From NCBI GenBank assembly GCA_963837335.1, contig CAWINS010000015.1, positions 1 to 64,000 on the forward strand: a DNA stretch of 64,000 bases. The letters run 5' to 3'. The notes under the pieces are model-generated. The model was not told the DNA's origin. It saw nothing but the letters and a program-made list of their open reading frames with translations, and did no database searches. Source of the stretch: RYN-230 sp963837335. GTDB taxonomy: Bacteria; Actinomycetota; Actinomycetes; Streptosporangiales; Streptosporangiaceae. Positions 29,757 to 38,459 of this stretch are shown here, in pieces. The translations under genes were made by a program, and so were the position numbers. Within the stretch, counting starts at the first letter, position 1. Each line of letters opens with the position of its first letter.

Positions 29757-30659
29757 ATGCTGATCCGTCCGTGCCTGCCGATCCCGGGCTCCACCGAGCT
29801 GCCAGCCGGCTTCGCGCACCCGCACGCCTCGGAGGAGGCGCGGAGGATCGCCGAAGACGGCATGATCCTGCGCGTCCAGGTCGGCTCCGGAGTGCACGGG
29901 ACCTCCGTCACCGGGCAGGACGACCGGGATGAGATGGGCCTGTGCCTGGAGCCCCCTCAGTTCGTGACCGGGCTGGCCCGGGTGCCCAACGGCACCCGCG
30001 GCCAGGCTCCCCTGGTGGCGTTCGAGCAATACGAGCGGCACACCGCCTGGGACCGCCCCGGTGGCCTGGCCAACCGCTCCGGCGCTGGTGACCTCGATGT
30101 CATCATCTACTCCGCACGCAAGTGGGCCCGGCTGGCGCTGGCCGGGAACCCGACTGTGCTGCTGGTGCTGTTCGTGCCCGACGCGGAGGTGGTCTTCCGC
30201 AACGAGGCTGGCGCCGAACTGGCCCGCAACGCCCATCGTTTCGTCTCCCGGCTCGCCGCCGGACGGTTCCTCGGCTACCTGAAGGCCCAGAAGGCCGCCA
30301 TGACCGGGCAGGCAGGCGCGCACACCAACCGGCCGGAGCTCGTGGCGGTCCACGGGTACGACACCAAGTACGCGATGCACGCGCTGCGTCTTGGGGTGCA
30401 GGGGATCGAGTTGCTGACCACCGGGCGCATCACGCTGCCCGTCCCGCCGCCGCACCGGGATACCCTCCGCGCGGTCCGCCGCGGGGAACTCCGGCTCGCT
30501 GACGTCCTTGACCTGGTCACCGGCGCGGAGACCCGGCTCACCGAACTGCGGGACAGCTCCGCCCTCCCCGAGCAGCCTGACCGCCTCTGGGTCAACGGCT
30601 GGCTGCACCGCAGCTACCTGAACTTCTGGGCCGGCTGGACCTGGCTTCTGGGCGGCTGA
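29757..30659 (+). CDS. RlaP-like nucleotidyltransferase (DNA polymerase beta superfamily)
   Basis: A 300-residue protein of the predicted nucleotidyltransferase family known as YcgL/RlaP. The fold signature GSGVHGTS ... DDRDEMG gives the Gly-Ser and acidic metal-binding residues (G43, S44, D55, D58). The conserved HGYDTKYAMHALRL helix that follows in this family is present. RlaP proteins are linked to RNA repair operons in some bacteria, but no ligase or other repair gene is nearby. Its substrate is unknown. It starts at ATG 29757 and stands alone between the Tad locus and a hydrolase on the other strand. Confidence 0.8.
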   Translation: MLIRPCLPIPGSTELPAGFAHPHASEEARRIAEDGMILRVQVGSGVHGTSVTGQDDRDEMGLCLEPPQFVTGLARVPNGTRGQAPLVAFEQYERHTAWDRPGGLANRSGAGDLDVIIYSARKWARLALAGNPTVLLVLFVPDAEVVFRNEAGAELARNAHRFVSRLAAGRFLGYLKAQKAAMTGQAGAHTNRPELVAVHGYDTKYAMHALRLGVQGIELLTTGRITLPVPPPHRDTLRAVRRGELRLADVLDLVTGAETRLTELRDSSALPEQPDRLWVNGWLHRSYLNFWAGWTWLLGG

Positions 30660-30711
30660 GCTTCAGGGCTGGCGGGGTTCGGGTCGGCTGAGCTTCTGGG
30701 CCGGGCGACCT

Positions 30712-31645
30712 TCAGGGCCGGCTGAGCTTGGCGCGCAGGTCGGCCGCGACGCGGTCGGCGGCCGCGGCGCACGCCGGGGAGATCTCGTCCAGCGTCATGA
30801 AGCCGTGGATCAGGCCGGGCTCGCGGCGCAACTCGACCGCAACGCCAGCGTCGCGCAGGCGCCGGGCGTAAGCCTCGGATTCGTCGCGGAGTGGATCGTG
30901 CTCCGCGCTGACGACCAGCGCACCAGGCAGGCCAGACAGGTCGGGAGCGTGCAGCGGGCTGATCGCGGGGTCAGCCCAGCGGGCCTGGTCCGGGACCCAC
31001 TGGGAGTTGAAGAACCGCACCGTGGCGGCGTCCAGGCCCCAGCCGGTGGCCTTCTCGCGCATGGAGGGCTGGGCCCCGGTGAGATCGGTGTTGGCGTAGA
31101 GCAGCACCTGCAGATCGGGGAGCGCCGGCGGATACTCGTCGCGCAGCCGCAGGCAGCCCAGCGCGGCGAGGGTGCCACCGGCGCTGTCGCCCGCCACGGC
31201 CACCGCGGTCGGCGCTTGTCCCAGCCCATCCGGCCCGAGGCCGGCGCCCGGAGGCCACCCAGCGCAGCGCGGCCACGGTGTCGTCGACCGAGGCCGGCCA
31301 CGGGTGTTCCGGGGCGAGCCGGTAGTCGATGGCCAGGACCGCAGCACCGGAACCGTCCGCGAGGCGGCGGCACATCCGGTCATGGGATTCCAGGCTGCCG
31401 ATCGTCCAGCCGCCGCCGTGCAGGTACACCACCAGCGGGACGGGGCCAGGGACGGGCCGGTACAGCCGCGCCGGAAGCTCGCCGATCCGCAGATCGCGCA
31501 CCTCATGCAGGTCCGGTCCGCGGGAACGCTCCGCGGCGCGGCGGGCGATTCCCTCGCGTATCGCGGCCACCTCAGGCTGGGCAAACACCGAGGATGCCTG
31601 CGCCATATAGGCGGCGAGCTGCTCATCGGCGAACGGTCCGGGCAC
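30712..31645 (-). pseudogene. Alpha/beta hydrolase (hormone-sensitive lipase type), frame broken
   Basis: Two frames together make one esterase of about 310 residues. The first (GTG at 31645 onward) holds the oxyanion motif YLHGGGW and IDYRLAPEHPWPA up to ALRWVA. The second, ending at 30712, holds the nucleophile motif GDSAGG, the acid region VVSAEHDPLRDE and the catalytic His in LIHGFM. The switch lies at about 31240-31256 and needs the removal of one base. All catalytic residues survive, so this may be a recent mutation or a sequence error, not decayed DNA. Confidence 0.8.
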
Positions 31646-31744
31646 GCCGCGATGCTAGCAGCGGCGGGATCCAGGTGCCGGAGTTGGACGTGGGGCGGCG
31701 CTGGACGGTGAGCCGGGTCAGAGTCGGCTGGCGCACCGGGGGCG

Positions 31745-32620
31745 TTAGGGAAAATCGGGGCGCTGCCACAGGCGGGAGACCGCAGCGGCGGCGCGTTCCC
31801 CCTGCGCGTACCCGGCCCGCGCCACCGGCGCGCGCACCGCGGGGTCCAGCGGGTTGAGCCCGATGGCGGCGGTGGACTCGTCGTCCGGGGTGATCACCTG
31901 GACCTGGACTTCGTCACCGGCGGCCACCAGCCCGGCGACCTGCTCGTCCAGCGACGGGTCGGCCATCGGGGCCAGGATCAGCACCCGCTGGTAGCCGGCG
32001 GCCAGGTCGGCGTTGACCACGGAACGCGTGCCACCGTCGATGTAGCGGCCCCCGCCGATGGTGACCGGGGGCCAGATGCCCGGGATGGCGCAGCTCGCCG
32101 TCACCGCGTCGACCAGGTCCGCGCCTGAGTCTTTGTCGAACACGCGGACGTCGCCCGTGTGGGCTTCCACCGCGACCACGGCGAGCTTGCGGGACGGCCA
32201 GGCGCGGCGAGGCAGCCGCCCGGCGATCACCGCGCGCCGCTCGGCCTCGGGCACGGTCGCCGCCGCCAGCGCCCGCTGGCCGATCACACGCCGCAGCTCG
32301 GCCGGGTCGGGGAACTCCAGCGGCAGCTTCTCCCAGGACTCCATGAGCTCGATGACCCGGCCCAGGTCCGGGATCAGCTCCGCGGACTGCAGCGCGGGGA
32401 CAGTCTGCCGGTCGAACAGGTCCGCCACCGGCAGCCCGCTGCCGATCTGGGCCGTCACCGTGGCCCCGGCCGAGGTGCCCAGCACGTAGTCGGCCGTGGT
32501 GACGTCGGCGCCGCCGGCCGCCAGCCCGGCCAGGACCCCCGTCTCCCAGGCGATCCCGGACAGCCCGCCGCCGCCGAGGACCAGGGCCCGCCCGGCGGCT
32601 GGTGTTTGCTCTGCGGTCAC
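31745..32620 (-). CDS. Patatin-like phospholipase
   Basis: A 291-residue lipid acyl hydrolase with the anion-binding GGGGLSGIAWE, the nucleophile motif GTSAG (S50) and the catalytic aspartate in IDGGTRSVVN, giving a Ser-Asp dyad. No signal peptide or membrane segment is evident, so it is probably cytosolic or membrane-peripheral. It lies 17 bases downstream of murB on the same strand and may be read from that operon. Confidence 0.92.
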   Translation of the reverse strand: MTAEQTPAAGRALVLGGGGLSGIAWETGVLAGLAAGGADVTTADYVLGTSAGATVTAQIGSGLPVADLFDRQTVPALQSAELIPDLGRVIELMESWEKLPLEFPDPAELRRVIGQRALAAATVPEAERRAVIAGRLPRRAWPSRKLAVVAVEAHTGDVRVFDKDSGADLVDAVTASCAIPGIWPPVTIGGGRYIDGGTRSVVNADLAAGYQRVLILAPMADPSLDEQVAGLVAAGDEVQVQVITPDDESTAAIGLNPLDPAVRAPVARAGYAQGERAAAAVSRLWQRPDFP

Positions 32621-32637
32621 GAGGAATCCTTCCGTGC

Positions 32638-33798
32638 TCAGAGGCTGACGCCGACCAGCACCGGCTCGCTGGCCAGTTCGACCCCGAAGATGTCACGGAC
32701 CCGGTCGCGGATCTCCCGGGCCAGGCCGACCACGTCGGCGGTGCGCGCATTCCCCGGGTTGACCAGGGCCAGCGTGTGCTTGGTGGAGATGTGCGCGGCA
32801 GGTCCCGGCCGGCCACCGCCGGCCGGGCGTGCGCCCGGGTAGCCCTTGCCGAACCCGGCCTGCCCGATGAGCCACGCGGCCGGCACCTTCACCTGGCCCG
32901 GCCCGGCCGGGAACTGCGGGATCGGGACGCCGGGACCGCACCGCTCGTCCACCACCCGGCGCAGCGCGGCGAACTGGGCGGCGTCCAGGACAGGGTTGGT
33001 GAAGAACGATCCCGCGCTCCGGCTGTCCGGGTCAGCGGGATCGAGGACCATGCCCTTGCCGCGGCGCAGCCGGAGCACGGCCGAGCGCACGTCACCCAGC
33101 GGGGCCCGCGCGCCCTCGTCCTGGCCCAGGGCCCCGGCCAGTTCGGCGTAGCGGACCGGCCGGGACAGCCGGTCGCTGGTCAGCTGAAAAGTCACTTCGA
33201 GCACCACGAACCGGCCGGTCACCGCCGGGGCCGTGATGCTGCGCTTGAAGGCACTGGTCCGGTAGCCGAACCCGCAGTCGGCCGCGGCCAGGTCCACCAC
33301 CTCGGCCGTGACCCGGTCGTAGGCCCTGACCCCGGTGATGGTGTCGGCCACCTCCTGGCCGTAGGCGCCGACGTTCTGGATCGGCGTCGCGCCCGCGAGC
33401 CCGGGGATGCCGGACAGGCATTCCAGCCCGGCCAGGTCGGCAGCCACGCAGGAGGCGACGACCGTGTCCCAGTCCTCGCCGGCCGCGACGGTCAGCGTCA
33501 CCGGCGCACCCGGCTCCGCCTGGCCCGGCCCGGCCGCGTCCGGGCCCGCTCCGGGGTCCGTCGTCCGGTGAATGCCCTTGGTGGCCACCTGGATCACGGT
33601 GCCGGGAAAACCGTCGTCGGAGATGACCAGGTTGCTGCCCCCGCCGAGCACCAGCAACGGCTCGCCACGCTGATCGGCGGCCCGCACCGCGGCGATGATC
33701 TCCTCGTCGGTGCCGGCCACCACGAAACGCCGGGCCGGCCCGCCCAGCCCCAGGGTGGTGAAGCGGGACAGCCTCACCGGTTCGCGGACGTTGGCCAT
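32638..33798 (-). CDS. murB: UDP-N-acetylmuramate dehydrogenase
   Basis: MurB, 386 residues, reduces UDP-GlcNAc-enolpyruvate to UDP-MurNAc using FAD and NADPH. The FAD-binding domain has LVLGGGSNLVISDDGFPGTV and LSGIPGLAGATPIQNVGAYG; the active-site serine motif is SAGSFFTNPV. Two inserts rich in Gly/Pro (around residues 80-95 and 320-335) lengthen it. It follows the second MaoC gene by 8 bases, the expected actinobacterial context. Confidence 0.96.
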   Translation of the reverse strand: MANVREPVRLSRFTTLGLGGPARRFVVAGTDEEIIAAVRAADQRGEPLLVLGGGSNLVISDDGFPGTVIQVATKGIHRTTDPGAGPDAAGPGQAEPGAPVTLTVAAGEDWDTVVASCVAADLAGLECLSGIPGLAGATPIQNVGAYGQEVADTITGVRAYDRVTAEVVDLAAADCGFGYRTSAFKRSITAPAVTGRFVVLEVTFQLTSDRLSRPVRYAELAGALGQDEGARAPLGDVRSAVLRLRRGKGMVLDPADPDSRSAGSFFTNPVLDAAQFAALRRVVDERCGPGVPIPQFPAGPGQVKVPAAWLIGQAGFGKGYPGARPAGGGRPGPAAHISTKHTLALVNPGNARTADVVGLAREIRDRVRDIFGVELASEPVLVGVSL

Positions 33799-33806
33799 GG
33801 GCGGCG

Positions 33807-34235
33807 TCAGGGCAGCCGGACCACCGCGCGGGACCGGGTGAGCACCTTGTCCCCGGCCGACCGGGCGGTCAGCGCCACCACGACCCGGTTGCCGTCCAGC
33901 TTGTCCTCGATGGTGCCGCTGACCTCGATGGTCACGAAGCCATCGTCGTCAGGCACGACCACCGGGGCCGAGAACCGGACGCCGAACTCGGTCATGGCCC
34001 CGGGATCGCCGGACCAGTCCGTGACGTAGCGCGCCGCCTGGGCCATGGTGAACATGCCGTGCGCGATGACGTTGGGCAGCCCTACCGACCGGGCGATCCG
34101 CTCGTTCCAGTGGATGACGTTGAAGTCACCGGACGCGCCGCAGTATTTGATCAGGTCCAGCCGGGCCACGGGGTAACTGGCCGGGGGCAGTTCGGCGCCC
34201 ACTTCGACGTCCGCGTACTTGACCAGCGCGCTCAC
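33807..34235 (-). CDS. MaoC-like dehydratase, HadB type
   Basis: A 142-residue hotdog-fold hydratase with the catalytic region GDFNVIHWNERIARSVGLPNVIAHGMF (shown as the family hydratase motif D-x4-H). In mycobacteria and Streptomyces, the HadA/HadB heterodimer dehydrates 3-hydroxyacyl-ACP in type II fatty acid synthesis. It overlaps the upstream partner by four bases (ATGA), as expected for subunits of one enzyme. Confidence 0.9.
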   Translation of the reverse strand: MSALVKYADVEVGAELPPASYPVARLDLIKYCGASGDFNVIHWNERIARSVGLPNVIAHGMFTMAQAARYVTDWSGDPGAMTEFGVRFSAPVVVPDDDGFVTIEVSGTIEDKLDGNRVVVALTARSAGDKVLTRSRAVVRLP

Positions 34236-34690
34236 TCCGCCTCACCCGCCGTCCCGCGTTCCACCAGCGTCGAGAAGGCGGTGCAGACCTGCTCGCCCGC
34301 CACGGTCCGGACCTCGGTGCGGGTGGTCATCACCGTGTTGCGGCCGAGCGTCTTGATCGTCTCGATGGTGGACTGCGCGGTGACCACATCCCCCGCACGC
34401 AGCGGGCGGGCATAGCTGAAACGCTGCTCGCCGTGGACCACCAGGGCGTAGTTGATGCCGAGGCCCGGGTCGGCGATGGCCTGCCCGGACGCGGCCATCG
34501 TCACCACGATGGGGAACGTGGGCGGGGCGATCACGTCCGGGTAGCCGGCCGCGGCGGCCGCGTCGCGGTCCCGGTAGACCGGGTTGGGATCACCGATCGC
34601 GTGGGCGAACTCGGCGATCTTTACCCGGCTGACCTCGTAGGGCTGCGTCGCCGGGAACGACCGGCCGGCGTAGTCCTTGTTGACGGCCAC
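34232..34690 (-). CDS. MaoC N-terminal-like dehydratase, HadA type
   Basis: A 152-residue hotdog protein starting MAVNKDYAGRSFPATQPYEV. It contains IGDPNPVYRDRDAAAAAGYP and APPTFPIVV, conserved in the non-catalytic N-terminal subunit of the HadAB dehydratase. It follows rpmG by 7 bases and is coupled to the HadB-type gene, reproducing the rpmG-hadA-hadB order of many actinobacteria. Confidence 0.9.
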   Translation of the reverse strand: MAVNKDYAGRSFPATQPYEVSRVKIAEFAHAIGDPNPVYRDRDAAAAAGYPDVIAPPTFPIVVTMAASGQAIADPGLGINYALVVHGEQRFSYARPLRAGDVVTAQSTIETIKTLGRNTVMTTRTEVRTVAGEQVCTAFSTLVERGTAGEAE

Positions 34691-34697
34691 GCGGACG

Positions 34698-34862
34698 TTA
34701 GCGGGTCTCGCGGTGCGGCCGGTGGCAACGGCAGTTCGGGCAGTACTTCTTCAGCTCGAGCCGGTCTGGGTCGTTGCGCCGGTTCTTCTTGGTGATGTAG
34801 TTCCGGTGCTTGCACTCCGTGCAGGCCAGGGTGATCTTGGGCCTGACGTCGGTGGCAGCCAC
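34698..34862 (-). CDS. rpmG: 50S ribosomal protein L33
   Basis: A 54-residue L33 from GTG 34862 (AATDVRPKITLACTECK). The two Cys pairs CTEC and CPNC form the zinc-binding ribbon, so this is the zinc-containing form. Upstream in-frame codons exist, but GAAAGG before the GTG and homology of the N-terminus fix the start. Confidence 0.96.
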   Translation of the reverse strand: MAATDVRPKITLACTECKHRNYITKKNRRNDPDRLELKKYCPNCRCHRPHRETR

Positions 34863-35074
34863 GATGGAGTGCCTTTCTCTGGATGGGCGGAGTACGGACA
34901 GACCTACTGTAAGGACAGCGGCCTGGTAAGAACAGGCGCTGCCGCCGGCAGCGGACCATCTGGACAGACAACAGCCCGCAGCCAGGCACCATTCCCAGGC
35001 CGCGGACGGCAGCACGCACGGCACCCCCGTACCGCGGAACCGGGAGCCGGACCGCGGCGGTGGACCGCGCGAAC

Positions 35075-35151
35075 TGGTAGCGGAGGCCGGACTTGAACCG
35101 GCGACACAGCGATTATGAGCCGCTTGCTCTGCCTGACTGAGCTACTCCGCC
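35075..35151 (-). tRNA. tRNA-Met (CAT anticodon, elongator type)
   Basis: A 77-nt cloverleaf including an encoded CCA (35077-35075). The acceptor is GGCGGAG/CTCCGCT with a G-T first pair, the anticodon loop CTCATAA gives CAT, and the T arm contains GGTTCAAGTCC. It lacks the unpaired C1-A72 and the three GC pairs above the anticodon expected for initiator tRNA. It lies upstream of rpmG. Confidence 0.95.
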
Positions 35152-35235
35152 TCATGGCCGCCAAGCCCACATAGCTTACAGCGACTCACCGGGAGACCGG
35201 GTAATTGGCCGGCAGCCGGGCGGCTGAGGATGCCG

Positions 35236-36285
35236 TCAGGCGATGTCGAGGACCACTTTCAGCTGTTCCGGGTCCCGGATGGCGGTGAGCGCCCGGGACG
35301 CATGGTCCAGCGGGAAGCGCCCCGTGACCAGCGGGGCCAGGTCCAGGCGGTGCTCGGCGCACAACTGGATGGCCAGGTCGCAGTCGCGCGGGCGGGCTGC
35401 GCGGGGGCTGCGGATGGTGAGTTCCTTCAGGTACCAGTCGTAGGTCGGCAGCGGCCCGGAGGCGGGCAGCGGCCCGCAGGCCGCGGTGTCCGGGACTGCG
35501 GTGCGTTCCGGGACTACGGTTCCGAACGCCACGACCACCCCGCCGGCCCCGGCCAGCCGCATGGCCTGGGCGAGCGTCGGCTGGGTGCCTGCGCACTCGA
35601 TGGCGATGTCCGCCCCGCGGCCGCTAGAGGAGTCGGCGACCACCTGCTCCGCCTGCTCCGGGGTGGCCGTGGCACTGGCGCCGAAGCTGAGCGCCAGGTC
35701 CCGTTTCCAGCCCGAGCGGGTCACCGCGACGATGTTCTGGACACCCCGGTCGCGCAGCAACTGGACGTGCAGCAGCCCGCTCACGCCCAGGCCGACCACG
35801 ACCGCCGTATCGCCTGGCGAGATGCACAGGCCGGACTGCGCGTGCACGCAGGTGGACAGCACCTGGAGCAGGGCCGCGTCGGCGGCGGGCAGGCTGTCCG
35901 GCAGCGGGTGCAGGCACGCCTCGTCCACCGCGACCAGTTCGGCGAAGACGCCGTCCACATCCCGGCCGAGCAGGGCGCCGTTGCGGCACAGGTGGGGCAG
36001 GTCGCGGCGGCACAGGTCGCACCGGCCGCAGAACAGGGCCGGGTTGACCAGGACCGGAGTCCCCGCGGGCACGGCCCCCGGTGACCCTGGGGCCTCCACC
36101 CAGCCGGTCATCTCGTGGCCCAGCACCCGGGGCCGTGAGACGGGCACCTCCCCCGAGACGATCTTGAGGTCGGTGCCGCAGATACCGGCCTGCGCCACCC
36201 GGACGAGAGCCCGCCCGCCCGGCTCCGGCGGCGCCACCTCCCGGACGCGGACGTTCCCGGATGGGTCGAGCAGCGCAGCCCGCAT
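35236..36285 (-). CDS. Zinc-dependent alcohol dehydrogenase family protein
   Basis: A 349-residue medium-chain dehydrogenase. The catalytic zinc site is in AGICGTDLKIVSGE and GHEMTGWVE. The structural zinc lobe has four cysteines in NPALFCGRCDLCRRDLPHLC (shown to the third and fourth Cys), and the NAD-binding fold has AVVVGLGVSGLLHVQLL. The threonine-dehydrogenase/sorbitol-dehydrogenase branch is likely; substrate unknown. The start at 36285 (MRAALLDPSGNV) is canonical for the family, although no clear ribosome-binding site is seen. It ends the 41.4-35.2 kb minus-strand group. Confidence 0.9.
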   Translation of the reverse strand: MRAALLDPSGNVRVREVAPPEPGGRALVRVAQAGICGTDLKIVSGEVPVSRPRVLGHEMTGWVEAPGSPGAVPAGTPVLVNPALFCGRCDLCRRDLPHLCRNGALLGRDVDGVFAELVAVDEACLHPLPDSLPAADAALLQVLSTCVHAQSGLCISPGDTAVVVGLGVSGLLHVQLLRDRGVQNIVAVTRSGWKRDLALSFGASATATPEQAEQVVADSSSGRGADIAIECAGTQPTLAQAMRLAGAGGVVVAFGTVVPERTAVPDTAACGPLPASGPLPTYDWYLKELTIRSPRAARPRDCDLAIQLCAEHRLDLAPLVTGRFPLDHASRALTAIRDPEQLKVVLDIA

Positions 36286-36317
36286 GATGTGGAGTGTTTC
36301 CGGGCCCACCCCGCCCG

Positions 36318-37505
36318 TCAAGAACGATCGGTCCGGCGGGCGAGAGGGCCCAGCGAGTCGGCGGCGGCCACGGCCACGACGACCAGCGCCACGCACACGC
36401 TGAGGGCGACCGCCGGCACGTACGGGGCGAGCCCGCCCAGCGCGGCCAGGACCACGACCCCGCCGACCCGGGTCCACGACACCCCGCCCCAGATCACGGC
36501 CTTGAAGGCCGCATGGCCCAGCAGGTACAGGGCGGTTCCGCCGAGCAGCATCACCGAGACCGCCGTGTGCCCCACCGCGCCGGGGCTCCGGAGCACGAGC
36601 TGGTCCCCCGCCGCCACCACGATGATCCCGGCCACCATCACGGGGTGGATGAGGTGATACGCGGAGCGGCCCAGCCGTCCGGGGTCAGCCGAACTGGCGA
36701 TGACCCGCGCGCCCTCCTCCGCGCTGCGGTGGAAGTACAGCCACCACAGCCCGACGCTGCCGACGAAGGCGGCCAGGAACGCGACGATCTCTGGCCAGGT
36801 GACCGACGACAGCTGCGACAGCGCGGCCCCGATCACCACGATCGACTCGCCCAGCGCGATCAGGATGAAGCCCTGGCAGCGTTCGGCGAAGTGATTGCCC
36901 TCGATCGTCCAGTCCCGGGTTTGCGACCGGCCGAGGCCCGGGGTGTAAAAGCCAGCCAGGCCGCCGGTCACGTCGACCACGACCGCCCCCAGCCAGAGCA
37001 GTTCGCGGGCGTGCCCGGCCACCAGCCCGCCCGCCACCGCGAGCGAGCCGCTCACCACGCACCAGGCCAGGATGCGCTCGAAGTTGCGCTGCAACGGCTG
37101 CCCGCGCAGCCCGGCCACGGCGAACCCGCTCCGGCCGATTTGCATGAGCGCGTAGGCACAGCCCACCGCCAGCCCCCGCCCCTCGAACGCGAACGGCAGG
37201 GCGGCCGACATGACCAGGCTGACCAGGGCCAGCCCGAGCAGCATCACCCGGACCGGAATCCGCTCCGGGTCCAGCCAGTTGGTGACCCAGGTGGTGTACG
37301 CCCAGACCAGCCACACCATGGCCAGCAGCAGCAGGGCCTGCAGGGCCCCTTCGACCGACTGGTGATCGACCAGGTAGTGCGACAGCTGAGTGACCGCGAA
37401 CACGTAGACCAGGTCGAAGAACAGCTCCACATTGGTCACGCGGGCGCTCGCCCCGGGCGGGCGGAGCAGGTTCCCGGGCCGGTCCCGGCGGGTGCCGCTC
37501 AGCAT
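36318..37505 (-). CDS. LtrA family membrane protein
   Basis: A 395-residue multi-pass membrane protein of the low temperature requirement A family. It has the diagnostic N-terminal VTNVELFFDLVYVFAVTQL and central WTIEGNHFAERCQGFILIALGESI (shown as the family's ERxxLxxIIALGE-like motif). At least ten hydrophobic helices follow. The family is widespread in actinobacteria, with function not established; it was named from a cold-sensitive Listeria mutant. The start at 37505 lies 8 bases after the IclR gene. Confidence 0.88.
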   Translation of the reverse strand: MLSGTRRDRPGNLLRPPGASARVTNVELFFDLVYVFAVTQLSHYLVDHQSVEGALQALLLLAMVWLVWAYTTWVTNWLDPERIPVRVMLLGLALVSLVMSAALPFAFEGRGLAVGCAYALMQIGRSGFAVAGLRGQPLQRNFERILAWCVVSGSLAVAGGLVAGHARELLWLGAVVVDVTGGLAGFYTPGLGRSQTRDWTIEGNHFAERCQGFILIALGESIVVIGAALSQLSSVTWPEIVAFLAAFVGSVGLWWLYFHRSAEEGARVIASSADPGRLGRSAYHLIHPVMVAGIIVVAAGDQLVLRSPGAVGHTAVSVMLLGGTALYLLGHAAFKAVIWGGVSWTRVGGVVVLAALGGLAPYVPAVALSVCVALVVVAVAAADSLGPLARRTDRS

Positions 37506-37512
37506 CCGGCCA

Positions 37513-38385
37513 TTATGACGAGGCGGCGCCCGGGAGGGCGGCCCCGCCCTGATGACCATGGCGTGCGGGACGGCGCAGGAACTGCCGGGTCGACCGCTGC
37601 GCGGCAGGCGAGCCGAGCGCCCGGGAGATCCCCCGGGCCGCCGCGCGGACCGCCGCCGCCAGGGCGCCCGGCTGGGCCCCCTCGGCGTGCACCACCAGCG
37701 AGAGCGCCGCCACCACCTGATCCCCCGACGCGCGGATGGGGACCCCTACGGACAGGGCATCCGTGGTGACCTGGCCGTCGCTGACCGCGTAGCCCCGCTG
37801 CCGCACCTCGGCCAGGACCCGGCGCAGCTGCACGGGGCTGCCGATCGTCTTCGGCGTCCAGCGTTCCAGGGGACCGCCCAGGACCTGCTCCTGCACGTCG
37901 GCCGGGGCGTAGGCCAGCAGGACCAGCCCCACGCCGGTGGCGTGCAGCGCGAAACGGCCGCCGACCCGGGTCAGCACCCGGACCGCGTCCCGGCCGGCCA
38001 GCCGTTCCACGAACACGACCTCCAGGCCGTCCCGGACGGCGAGTTGCACGTTCTCGTGGGTCGCCTCGTACAGGTCCTCCATGTAGGGCAGGGCGATCTC
38101 CCGCAACCCCAGGCTCCGCGGGGCGAGCGAGGCGATCTCCCACAGATGCAGGCCGATGTGGTACGTGCCCGTCGCGCTCCGCTCCAGCGCCCCCCAGGTG
38201 GCCAGGTCGCGGACCAGGCGGTGGGTGGTGCTCAGCGGCAGCCCGCTGCGCCGGCTGATCTGCGACAGGGTCAGCTCCGCGTGGTCGGCCTGGAAGGTGC
38301 CCAGCACGTCCAGGAGCTTGCCGCTGAGCGAGCGCGGCGGCACCCGGGCCTCGCCACGGGCTTCCTCACGGGCTTCCTTGCCCAT
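37513..38385 (-). CDS. IclR family transcriptional regulator
   Basis: A 290-residue regulator. The winged helix-turn-helix (ELTLSQISRRSGLPLSTTHRL) lies at residues 38-60. The IclR effector domain includes FVERLAGRDAVRVLTRVGGR, LHATGVGLVLLAYAP and VSDGQVTTDALSVGVPIRA. Regulators of this family often control aromatic catabolism and bind small aromatic acids. Its place immediately after the VanA/VanB-like genes makes that pair the likely target. The last 35 residues are Arg/Pro-rich and unusual for the family. Confidence 0.92.
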   Translation of the reverse strand: MGKEAREEARGEARVPPRSLSGKLLDVLGTFQADHAELTLSQISRRSGLPLSTTHRLVRDLATWGALERSATGTYHIGLHLWEIASLAPRSLGLREIALPYMEDLYEATHENVQLAVRDGLEVVFVERLAGRDAVRVLTRVGGRFALHATGVGLVLLAYAPADVQEQVLGGPLERWTPKTIGSPVQLRRVLAEVRQRGYAVSDGQVTTDALSVGVPIRASGDQVVAALSLVVHAEGAQPGALAAAVRAAARGISRALGSPAAQRSTRQFLRRPARHGHQGGAALPGAASS

Positions 38386-38459
38386 CCCGGACCCCCTGGA
38401 CGGTGTCGTGAACCATTATCACCAGCGGCCGCGGGCCGCCCGGGCCGCGGTGGCCGGAG

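Noticed and set aside
16079..32620. Integrative element or prophage carrying the Tad block
   Set aside because: No integrase, transposase, attachment-site repeat or phage structural gene was found, and base composition is as GC-rich as the surroundings.
35075..35151. Initiator tRNA-fMet or tRNA-Ile(CAU)
   Set aside because: The first acceptor pair is G-T, not the C-A mismatch of initiators, and the anticodon stem lacks the three GC pairs. The position next to rpmG matches elongator tRNA-Met; lysidine-modified Ile tRNA cannot be fully excluded but is less likely.
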